NCBI RefSeq assembly: GCF_902459465.1
Contig: NW_022985737.1
Span: 1-64,000, forward strand
DNA from: Asterias rubens
Taxonomy: Eukaryota; Echinodermata; Asteroidea; Forcipulatida; Asteriidae
DNA length: 64,000 nt
Direction of reading: 5' to 3'
Position 1 is the stretch's first letter, and each line of letters starts with the position of its first letter. The notes beneath the pieces are model-generated. The model made no database searches. It was not told where the DNA came from and saw only the letters and a list, made by a program, of their open reading frames with translations. The translations under genes were made by a program, and so were the position numbers. Shown here in pieces: positions 1-10,100 of this stretch.

Positions 1-112
1 ACGCAACCCACTGCCATTGAATGACAAAAATAGCATCAAAATGGGAACGGTCATGACAATGTTCCAAACTAATAAAATGTGTCTATTTTTAGTGAACTTG
101 CTGGTTTAACCA

Positions 113-154
113 TGTGTACACCTCTTTGAAGAGTGTGTACACCTCTTTGAAGAG
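113..154. repeat. 21-bp perfect tandem duplication
   Basis: Two adjacent identical 21-bp copies (113-133 and 134-154), each holding the palindrome GTGTACAC. No function is visible. Confidence 0.85.
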
Positions 155-334
155 GGGCACATGTGGGCTACATGCACTTTCAAATGCATGTAAGCATCTT
201 TGCATTTAAATATTGCTTGATTGAAAACTAGGAGATCTAAAAAAGGGCTTAGAGAAAGTGCAATATACAAAACATTCGTCTGTGCAAAATAAATAAGGTT
301 TGCGCTATCCGAAGAAGGGCATCACCTTTTTACA

Positions 335-534
335 GGGCCCAATTGCATCAGGCTGGTTAGCAGTACATATTGCATAACAAATTGCTTTGCTAAGCAAAGC
401 AAAAAAGAGGGGGTACCTATCACAATAATGTAAACTTTAAGGAATGTTGGTTGGTGACCTGTTATTGCTAAGCAAGATTTTCCTTGGCTTAGCAGGTGTT
501 TGTGCTTAGATAGAGGCTTGATAAAATTGGGACC
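335..534. repeat. GGGCCCAATT foldback element (diverged copy)
   Basis: Starts with GGGCCCAATT and ends with AAATTGGGACC in inverted orientation, with several TGCTTAG/CTAAGCA words inside. This matches the end structure of the better preserved ~242-bp copies at 15249 and 52930. It has no coding capacity, so it is probably a non-autonomous foldback transposon. Confidence 0.6.
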
Positions 535-2384
535 AGTGTCCAATTTTATCTAGCCTTTCAGCACAAAAAATCTTGCTAAGCACAGAAAAAATATTGCTTA
601 TTAGAAACGGGTTAGCATCGAAAACTACTTCAGGTGTACATTGTTGTAACAGGTGTCCCACTCAGTTTTCGTTTAGCAAAGAAATTTGGCAAACAGTATT
701 TGGCCCTGACGTGGCGCAAGAAATGACTCACTCTAACTCTTTCTAAAAACCATTACAGAACTGGGCAACCATAATTTATGAAAGTACTTGTATGCAATTA
801 ATAATCTCAATAATGGAATGATAAAGATTATAGTAACTATTATTCTTTGATGGTTTAAAATTATAAACTTAATCATCTAAAAATCTTCTGCCACAAAGGA
901 CAAAAATCTGATACGGTGTGAGATGTTTTTTGTACGTTTTGAGAGATTAGTGAAATGTTCCGTGAGGAAGGAATTAGTTTTATTATATTCATTAGTACTA
1001 TGTCAACCTTTAAAGAACTTCTGGGTCAAGTTTGATTGATCCAAAACTGTGTCGAAATGGTCGAGTTTTTCATTAAAAAGTAGACTTTGAAAAGCAGCAC
1101 CAGCTGTAATTTACAAACTCCTTAAAAGTTGGAAACTTTAGACGAGTCTTGAAAGAATTATGACAGTGAGAAGTGTTAAGTGCTGTTTTCCTGAAATACT
1201 TCTGCAACTTGCGTAAACAATTTTGAAGATCTTTCAAGACAGTAGAAAGGCAAACGGAGGGAAATGTTGTTCACCCCTTTTTGTGTATTTCAGAAAAGTT
1301 AGTGTGTGAAGGCCATTTTGAGTTGACGGCTCTTTCCACATAATAGTTCATAAATATGTCATTTCAAGGATTAAAAACAAACCGTATCGTCCACAATTTA
1401 TGAACAAAATATTTGATCCCCTGAATCCCGAATGTTGTTATTAGGGCAACCTTTGATCAGACTACAACTGAGCTCGAGGTACTTGTGAAGTAAAAAAAAA
1501 TATGTAATAGCAGAGATCAACTCACACATTGTATAAAATGCACAAAGTGTTTTAGAAACTCGGCTTCTGCCTGTGGGCTCCGTCAGCATTTTCTGAATGT
1601 GTACTCATTCGGCATTGGGGTTCCGAATCCATAGCTTTGAAAGTGCCCCTTAAAGTTATAGACCTGTGGAAACAATAATGCGATTGTCGAGTCATTGGGG
1701 CCTCGGATTTCAAAATAGCATTTTTTGTTTTCAGGCGCAGATCCGGGGGTGTGTTGGGATCGCACACCCCCTTTCGGTCAGGGGAAAAAGGAGAAAAAGG
1801 AAGAGAGAGAAAGAGAGAGAGAGAGAGGGAGATAAAGGTGGAAAGGGGGGGGGGGTGGCACACAATAATTTACAAACCTGGGTAACACTTTCTTGTCATT
1901 GTGGACCGTTATTATTTCACTCACAGACATTGTCTCATGAGGAATTTAACGTGAATCTGTGTGCGTGTGGAAAACGTGTTTCTTAAGAACTCAAACTCGA
2001 AGGACCCGGGCCATGAAGGAGAGCCATGAAATTTGCCCCTGCACATGCCTTGTTGCAATCATTTCTTCTGTTTTATTTCTAAAGAAATCCTTTTTTTTAA
2101 CCGATTTGAAGAACCAACTTTCCCATTGAAAAGCATTACAACAATGACAATTTCATAGTGCAGAACAGAGAATTGCTGCCTTGCGCTCTTTCATTCTGGT
2201 TAAAAAAAATATACGACCCCCCCCCCACTATCTTGTGGAGACCGAGACATAACAAAACAATGAAAGTAAAATAGTGTCAAAAGGGGACATTCTCAATATT
2301 GGGTGTTCCTAAAGGGTTTTTGGGGTATGCAGTTTACGAAATGGCATGGACCTGAGAACAAAAGTCTCTATACCAAACAAACCA
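535..2384. other. Intergenic stretch without a recognised gene
   Basis: Only short, unconvincing ORFs are present. Visible structure is a GA-rich purine tract (1781-1857) and a C-run near 2217-2227. Confidence 0.5.
1781..1857 (+). repeat. Polypurine (GA)n/G-run tract
   Basis: About 77 nearly uninterrupted purines: GGAGAAAAAGG-type, then (GA)n, then a 12-G run broken by one T. It is low-complexity DNA, and the ORFs crossing it on both strands are artefacts of its composition. Confidence 0.85.
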
Positions 2385-2494
2385 ATCAGAGCATACTGAT
2401 CGAAAACGTCGAGATGAAACCAACGGTTCTTTTCAGAACCACCCCAACTCATTAGATAGTCACTATCATGGTGTTACCGCAAACCTTTCCATAT
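2385..2494. repeat. Half copy of GGTAACACC-ended foldback element
   Basis: Shares the segment from 'CAGAGCATACTGATCGAAA' to the end 'GGTGTTACCG' with the complete inverted-repeat copy at 14571-14813. Only one arm is present here. Confidence 0.65.
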
Positions 2495-2650
2495 AAACAA
2501 ACCATGGTTTTGAAATACATGTGGAGTTACACACTTTCACACCGAGTTTTGATAATAATATTGTGTTGAAGAAAAGGATTAATTTTAAAGTGATATTATA
2601 ACAAAGGATGTCCACAGATAAGGGAATCACAATGTGTATGGTAGTGAAGA

Positions 2651-2771
2651 GGTTTTCAACTAGTGGTTTAATCCCAACGAGGCCTGGTTCTTGATAATTT
2701 TACCGAGACGAAGTCGAGGTAAGTTATTAAGAACCAGGCATCGGCGGGTTTAAACCACTAGTTGAAACCAG
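2651..2771. repeat. Foldback element with ACTAGTGGTTTAA arms
   Basis: Arms TTTCAACTAGTGGTTTAA and TTAAACCACTAGTTGAAA face each other, with a second inner pair (CCTGGTTCTTGATAA / TTATTAAGAACCAGG). The whole 120 bp can fold into one long imperfect hairpin, so it is probably a short MITE. Confidence 0.75.
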
Positions 2772-4120
2772 ATTCAACACACTTTGATTCCCATTAATAA
2801 ATACCTTTTCGGTCAAAAAAATAAACACTTTTGGTAAAAAGTAAATAATGCAAACATTATAATTGTTCAATGATTTCTTTCAACACAACACCCCTAAAGC
2901 TATGAAATGATAAGGCCCTCCGCCGCCCTCGGATAAACAACTCCTTTTAAGGGAATGACGTGCGCGTCGCGCGTATCGCGTGATGTGGCACAACTGTCCC
3001 GGCCGTTGCTCTCGACCAATAGGAATGAAGAAACTGTCTTTCAAGCACAGGCGCAAGATCGCGTGCCACGCCCATGGTTCAACTCTTTGTACTGGTCATG
3101 AACAAAGGTTTATATACACACACGTGACGTGCTCTCCGCCAATAGGAATAGCGAAACTGGCTGAGGTATTTATAAATGGTGTATACAAAAATCACAAAGC
3201 TGTTTGTGTACAAGTTAAGTACAGGGACTGAGGGGGCAAAAACAAAAGATAGCCCACGAGAGATATCAAAAATAGACTAACTGTTTAGCGGAGCGTGGAT
3301 GGTCCCCTGTATGACATTTTAAGCTAAGAACCCCATTCGGGCGCTTGCTGAATTCACTTGTAACACTCATCAGATTTGTGCATCTATGCACATCTTCCGT
3401 GAAGAGTGTGATCTTAAATTCAAATCGATCGACGGTTAGAAGGGGCTCATTGTTTCTATTATTTGTTTTTTTATTTTTTTTACATTTTGCTGTTTTGAAT
3501 TAGTCATTTCCCGAATGAGTGATAACAAAAATGGCTTTAAAAAACATGGGTAAAACATATGGTTCTACGGAATAAAAGACACAAAAGACACAATTTCGAG
3601 TGATGTTTGAATGTATTTTTTATACTCTACTTTAAAAATGTATTTCCAACCATAATAAATTGACTTTAAAACGCCGCTTTTCATAGCCCAAAGCGCCCGA
3701 TCCGAAGACATCGGCTTCTTTTATGTTGATGAAACACCACGTAGCCCTAATTTTTGCGCGCCAAAACAAATGAACTTTTTGTTGGGGAACAATATTGTAT
3801 TTGCAATGACAAGAATGCGGGTCAGCCTCAATTTGGAGCCAATCTGTATGGGTAGAGTCCTTTAAAAATTAAAATAACAATAAAGTATATCTCTTTCAGA
3901 ATGTAGAATCTTTTTTAACAGTTTATATTAACGTATAGCTATAACTAAACAAAATATGAAATATTTAGAGATCTTATGAAATGTATAATATGAAGTGAGT
4001 GATTAAAAAAACGGCCATCTTTATGCAAACTTACAGTGCATGCATCTTATGTTGTCTTGCTGTCTGTACAAATTCTGTTTGGAGTTAAAACACAATGTTG
4101 TACCCACTATTTAAACCTGT
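2772..4120. other. Intergenic stretch; one dispersed repeat at 3041-3180
   Basis: No supportable gene. Positions 3041-3180 match, in reverse complement, 38469-38608 (shared words include CCAATAGGAATAGCGAAACTG and TTTGTACTGGTCAT). This marks a dispersed repeat of at least 140 bp. Confidence 0.6.
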
Positions 4121-4680
4121 TTTAAAGGGAAGGTACACGTTTGGTAATTGTCAAAGACCAGTATTCTCACTTGGTGTATCCCAACATAAGCATAAATAAC
4201 AAGCCTGTGGAAATTTGAGCTGAATTGGTCATCGAAGTTGCGAGAAAATGATTAGAGAAAAAACACCCTTGTTGGACGAATTTGTGTGCTTTCAGTTAGA
4301 AATAAAAGACTTCTGGCTAGAAGCCTTTAATTATTTTAGTGAGAAATTACCTCTTTCTCAAAATCTATGCTACATCAGAGGGAGCCGTTTCTCACGATGT
4401 TTTATACAATAGTATACAACATTGTGAGAAACGGTTCCCTTCTGAAGTAATGTAGTTTTCGAGAAAGAAGTAATTTTCTTCGGATCTCGAGACCTCAGAT
4501 TTAGAACTTGAGGTCTCGAAATCAAGCATCTGAAAGACACAATTTCGCGTATACAAGGATGTTTTCTACGACCGATTGAGCTCAAATTTTCACAGGTTTG
4601 GTTTTTCATGCATATGTTGAGATACACCAAGTGAGAAGACTTATCTTGGACAATTACCAATAGTGTCCACTGTCTTTAAA
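4121..4680. repeat. TTTAAAGGCA...TGTCCACTG foldback element, full-length copy
   Basis: Begins TTTAAAGGGAAGGTACACG and ends TAGTGTCCACTGTCTTTAAA. Internal landmarks are GTCAAAGACCAGT, GAGCTGAATTGGTCATCGAAG and a perfect inverted repeat built on GAGACCTCA/TGAGGTCTC. This is the commonest repeat family in the window (at least 15 full or partial copies) and has no ORF of its own. Confidence 0.85.
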
Positions 4681-5190
4681 AAGCAAAACAAAAGTAATAC
4701 TGACCCTCGCAGATTTTTTCTCGAAAGCTAAAAAGATGAGTAGCAAACACAAACGTTTACACTATGACGAAATCAGGTGTAGGTAACGATAATTCAAACG
4801 TTATTTATAAACAAAATCATAGCTCAGTCATGTCGTCTTGCAGCTTACTACACTTTTGACATTCTGTCTAATAACATGACCCCACCGTGATCATCTCATC
4901 CGGTTCAAACAGGAAGATATAAAACACAAACAAATCATATACTGAACCCTTTTTACAAAAGTTTCTAGCCTACGACACATTTTGAGAGTTTATACTCAAT
5001 TAGCATGACCCCGTTTAACCTTTCCTCCGGTCCATACATTATGTGCAGATTTTAGTTTAAAGCCAATTCCTGAATAACATGTGAACAAGTCATGAATATT
5101 TGCTTATGAGACAAGACTGTAACTCAGTCCTAATTTTCCTATTTATTTCCAGGACCAAATAGCAAGGTGAGTTAAAGAATTTGGTTGTTT

Positions 5191-5793
5191 TGTGTCCCAG
5201 ACCCATTAAGAGTCAATTCATAGTGGGTCTGTTAGCTTAGGGTGTGTCCCAGACCCATTAAGAGTCAATTAATAGAGGGTATGTTAGCTTAGGGTGTGTC
5301 CCAGACCCATTAAGAGTCAATTAATAGTGGGTCTGTTAGCTTAGAGTGTGTCCCAGACCCATTAAGAGTCAATTAATAGTGGGTCTGTTAGCTTAGGGTG
5401 TGTCCCAGACCCATTAAGAGTCAATTAATAGTAGGTCTGTTAGCTTAGGGTGTGTCTCAGACCCATTAAGAGTCAATTAATAGAGGGTGTGTTAGCTTAG
5501 GGTGTGTCCCAGACCCATTAAGAGTCAATTAATAGAGGGTATGTTAGCTTAGGGTGTGTCCCAGACCCATTAAGAGTCAATTAATAGGGTCTGTTAGCTT
5601 AGGGTGTGTCCCAGACCCATTAAGAGTCAATTAATAGTAGGTCTGCTAGCTTAGGGTGTGTCTCAGACCCATTAAGAGTCAATTAATAGAGGGTGTGTTA
5701 GCTTAGGGTGTGTCCCAGACCCATTAAGAGTCAATTAATATAGGGTATGTTAGCTTAGGGTGTGTCCCAGACCCATTAAGAGTCAATTAATAG
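5191..5793 (+). repeat. 52-bp tandem repeat array, about 12 copies
   Basis: The unit runs TGTGTCCCAGACCCATTAAG ... GTTAGCTTAGGG with a 52-bp period; one unit is slightly short. Variants recur in order (GAGGGTATG, then TGGGTCTG or AGGTCTG, then a TCTCAG unit with GAGGGTGTG), which suggests a 4-5 unit higher-order repeat. The array lies about 0.6 kb beyond the stop codon of gene A. Confidence 0.92.
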
Positions 5794-5834
5794 TTCCTAT
5801 CTAAAAGCACACACATTCGTCCAATAAGTGCTTT

Positions 5835-5966
5835 TCTCTCATCATTTTATCGCAACTTCGATTACCAATTTAGCTCAAATTTTCACAGGCTTGTTATTTT
5901 ATGCTTATGTTGGGATACACCAAGCTCAAAGACTGGTCTTTGACAATTACCAAACGTGTACCTTCC
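5835..5966. repeat. Partial TTTAAAGGCA-family foldback copy
   Basis: Contains CGCAACTTCGATTACCAATT, TTTTCACAGGCTTGTTATTT and GGTCTTTGACAATTACC, the distal half of the family seen complete at 4121-4680. The two ORFs overlapping it are repeat-derived. Confidence 0.7.
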
Positions 5967-6272
5967 CGTTAACTTTTGTGAAATCCACCCGGCAAGTTCA
6001 ATCGGAGGTTACAGGTTCATATCCCACTCTCGTCATTTTGTCAGTCCTTATCCCCATTTTATTAAGACAAATAAATTCTTCTACGCTCCACTCGCAGCCA
6101 TTAACCAAAACCATAGCCGATTCCATATATCCCTGGCTTATATAGTTTACACGGCTTAATTTTCCGATTCGATCCAAGCCACATTTTCGTAACCAAAGCA
6201 CTACTCCGACTGCAATTTTGTTTTCTGTAGTTTCTCAAAATTGTCCTTTTTTTTAGGGGGGGGGGTTCCTTT

Positions 6273-6278
6273 TTTATT
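6273..6278 (-). terminator. Candidate poly(A) signal of gene A
   Basis: TTTATT on the plus strand gives AATAAA on the minus strand, about 150 bp beyond the gene A stop codon. This is the nearest canonical hexamer; without transcript data the assignment is tentative. Confidence 0.35.
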
Positions 6279-6429
6279 CGACTCACACAAAAACCCTACC
6301 ACAGCACTACCACAGTGGCAATTTTGATGTACAGAGAAAAAAACATGCGCTCCGCTTAGGTTGTTAAATTACAAGCACGATTCGAATGTGTTATTTCCTT
6401 TGCTCTAATGTCCAGCTATTATTAGAGGA

Positions 6430-7152
6430 CTACGCGCAACCGCACGTTTCGACGATAACGTTTATGGTAGTTGTGTGCACGCTATTGTTTTCTAGGTAAA
6501 TCACCTCCATTCCACTGATGTCTTTCGGAACGCAGCACATAGCCATGTCGGTTCCCCCAGCATTGTTCTCTATGTGAAGTGATACCACCTCCGCGTGATC
6601 CGACAGGTAGTTACGGGTGGCCGCGCCGCAACTCCCGGTACAGTACCGTACATTGAACTCTAATGGCCGGATGATCCAGGATGACCAGCCAATCAGTCTG
6701 AAGTCCGCCATAAAGTCCTTGACGCAGCACGAGGTCTGATTGGCGGTGCACAGTCCGGTGCTCCGGCGCGTCCGGTGCGACCACTCTTTCCGGGTCAGTG
6801 TCATCATCAGCATGGGACGCAGGCTGGATTCCCTGGACACGGTGCGGTTCCCAATTTCGTGGGTGGGTTTTGTAGTGACCACGAAGTAGTGCTGCTGGCG
6901 GTTCCATTTGTGACGTTCCAGCGGGATCTCCACCTCCACCCATCCTTCTTGAGAGTACAGCTTTCGGGTGACGAGGACCCGACCCTTGCCATAGTGATGC
7001 TTCGGTCGGCTGATGACGACGGATGAGCCCTCGGGCGCATGCGTGATGTAGACCCAAAAATGCAGAACTTACGACAGAGTTATCCAGCGCATCTGTAACG
7101 TCGAACTTGAAGCATGAACTGTCATCAACATCGACCCCACATACCACTTCAC
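6430..7152 (-). CDS. Gene A exon 2: propeptide remainder and mature ligand domain
   Basis: The acceptor TTTCAG precedes GTGAAGTGG, and the exon 1 G completes a GGT codon. The first frame reads EVVCGVDVDDSSCFKFDV and runs to about 7060. The downstream frame reads FWVYITHAPEGSS, EGWVEVEIPLERHKW, LRPMLMMTL and then the RTRR cleavage site (cut after HRTRR). The mature domain holds GWSSWIIRP, YCTGSC, MCCVPK and ends TCGCA before TAG. In frame, the join needs one base fewer (or two more) in the T run. The mature domain itself is uninterrupted. Unlike gene B, no intron interrupts the stretch before EGW. Confidence 0.88.
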
Positions 7153-10100
7153 CTGAAAGTATAAAGATATTAGTTCGTACAAGATTGCTCACTTCACCGG
7201 TACTATACTCCCAACGAACCAAAGTTATATTCGTGTGGGAAATCATATTGGTCAGTATGGCGTTGACATTTTAAACAAAGATATCTCTATACAAAATACA
7301 AATATCTCAAATGCTCATCGAAATATCTCTATTGCATGCTATATTCAAGATATATATCTATAATACTGATAACCGAGATATTTCTAATTCTAATCAAGAT
7401 ACCCTATTATAATCGAGGTATCTCTATTGCCAATATAGATATCTCTATTGGTAATCGAGACATCTCTATTGCCAATCAAGATATCTCTATTGTTAATTGA
7501 GATATCTCTTTGCCAATCGAGATATTTCTATTGCCAATCAAGATATCTCTATTGCCAATCAAGATATCTCTATTGCTAATTGAGATATCTCTAATGCTCG
7601 AGATATCTTTATTGCTAATTGAAATATCCCTTTTGTTAATCGAAATATCTCTATTGCCAATCGAGATATCTCTATTGCCAATCAAGATATCTCTATTGCC
7701 AATCAAGTTATCTATATTGCTAATTGGGATATTCTAATGATAATGGAGATATCTCTAATGCTAATCGAGATATCTCTATTGCCAATCAAGATATCTCTAT
7801 TGCCAATCAAGATATCTCTATTGCCAATCAAATATCTATATTGCTAATTGGGATATTCTAAATATTCTAATGATAATGGAGATATCTCCAATGCTAATCG
7901 AGATATATCTATTGCTAATTGAAATATCCCTTTTGTTATATCGAAATATCTATATTGCTGATTGAAATTGTTCTTAAGATAATGGAGATATGTCTAATGC
8001 TATAATCAAGATATCTATATACATCGATATAATCGAGATAATCCAATCGAGATATCCCTATCGCTAATCGAGACTTCTCGATCTTATTACCTAACTCAGT
8101 ACTCAATTATTAAACAAATACTTTCAAGAGATTTGCATGATTTAAGATATTTACTTGTAAAATAAGTACAATTTCAAAGATTAAATGGCAAGCAACAATC
8201 TATGAACCAATGATTTCAAAATGAATTTTCAAAACTTCAAAGAATATTTTCTCCAACCTCTAAGATTTAGCTGCTGTGGAATCGCAAAATTTCAACGAGT
8301 GATTATATATTCTACGAACGAAATGCATCCAATATTCAGTTTCATAGACGCCAACCTCGTCCCCCGTGAAACGACCTTGTCCCTTCCCTCGTTTGGACAA
8401 ACATGCGGGAACGATTATCTTTGGAACTACGCTCCGAAGTGTCAAATAAAGGTCTTTATTGGACTACAATATTAAGCATCGCGGCAGCAAATATATGGTA
8501 AAATAACGGATGACACTTGACGCATATGCCACCCGATCAATTTTCAAGAAACTGTATGTCATGTATTAAAAAAAAATATATTTTATAAAATATTATATTT
8601 GAACCCACACACCCAAAAAGAAAATGTATACAAAGTGGTGACACTATAGACCAAGAAGTCATTTGGCAAGAAAGGGTGCTTTCCACTTAACGGTTTGGAA
8701 CAGTGGCGAAACTATAGGGGTGCACGAAAACTAGACCAAAATTGCTGCCGCACAAACAAAGGTACAAGCCCCTCTGTGTCGCCCCCCCCCCCCCCCCCGC
8801 CCCCCCCAAACACCAAAATATAGAATACACTTAGGCCCACCATGGTTTCGGCGTTTGTTTCGAAACCGGACAATATTGATGTATGTTTTGCTCCAAGCTG
8901 ACATCTTTGGCAGCTGGCCCATTTCTTCCCCATCAGATTGCATTTTATTTTTTTAAAGAATTATTTTGTGCTGAAAATGAGAAAGAAACCACAGTGCGCT
9001 CAAGTTCAATGGCAAATAAATCCACCCTTAAGCTACTATTGATAACATCAACACATGTTCCAGAACAGTCGTATACATTTCAAATATCTGGTTAGTTGTA
9101 GAGGGAAATGGCATAATACACCTGACCACGAAGGAATTAAGAGAAGGGGCTCCGAACATATCACAAGACCCGCTGTTTTTTTTATGTGGAGGAAATCCTT
9201 GACAAAAAGCCAAGATCTTTCATATCAATCCAACTCTTGGCAAAAGATGTTTTTTGTGTGTGTATTATACTAAGATTATGTACATAAGCTAGAAGGGTTA
9301 TTTTGGAAAGATTTGTAGAGAAATAGACAGTCATTTAATATTCTTCTATAAATGGGTGGTAGCCTGTAAGTTTTACACAGGCCCAAATAATCAAAGTACC
9401 ACTCGTGAGAGATTTAGACTACTCGACCATCATATCTACAGTCCTTGATTCTCGACTGAAAAGTTGACATTAACACTGAGTTGGCACAGTTAACCGTTAA
9501 GAACAAAAATACATCCAAAAAACAAAATTGTAAACAACGGGAAAAAATCAAAGATCATAAAAGATTTTAAATTAAGGTTAGGATTGGGTGCGTTCGTTTA
9601 GCTTCCCTGGGTCGACCCCGGTGTGTGGCGGTTTTTTTTCCAAGACGAACGTGGGTTATTATCTGCACACGTTCGTCCTGGAAAAAAAAACGCGACACAC
9701 CGGGGTCGACCCGGGGAAGCTAATCGGACGCACCTATTGACTGATTTTGCACGTGCACAAGTCTAAACGACTTAGTGCCAACTGCCGACCTAACACATTT
9801 AGTTTAAAAACAAATTAATGGCCTGACGTTTTGACCCTAGCAGAGTCTTTGTCGAATGATAAATGACAACACACCTTCACAGATAAAAAAAGTGTAACAC
9901 ATGCAGTGGAGTGAATAAGAAAGTCAGAAAGCACATAGCAAAAAAGCATGGGGTAAACAATGTTATGGGTCAGTAGACATGAATAATAACACCAAGGGTT
10001 CCGTATTCAGATAGGGGAATTTCCCCCATCACAAATAATTTGCTCCCCTCAAGCACAAATTACAATCATGTACTTTACTTTTCTATTTTGCATTCGGAGT

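Noticed and set aside
7045-7085. A mini-intron at the GTAAGT near the gene A frameshift
   Set aside because: It would be only about 45 bp and would remove the conserved WVYIT strand shared with genes B and C; a one-base length change explains the data better.
6611-7246. 211-residue minus-strand ORF over gene A exon 2
   Set aside because: Correct only for the first ~30 codons of exon 2; the rest is the wrong frame downstream of the T5 run, and its N-terminus is intron.
7476-7737. ORFs of repeated ISIGNRD / SLLPIEI units on both strands
   Set aside because: Products of the 21-bp minisatellite in gene A intron 1; open on both strands with no start context or domain.
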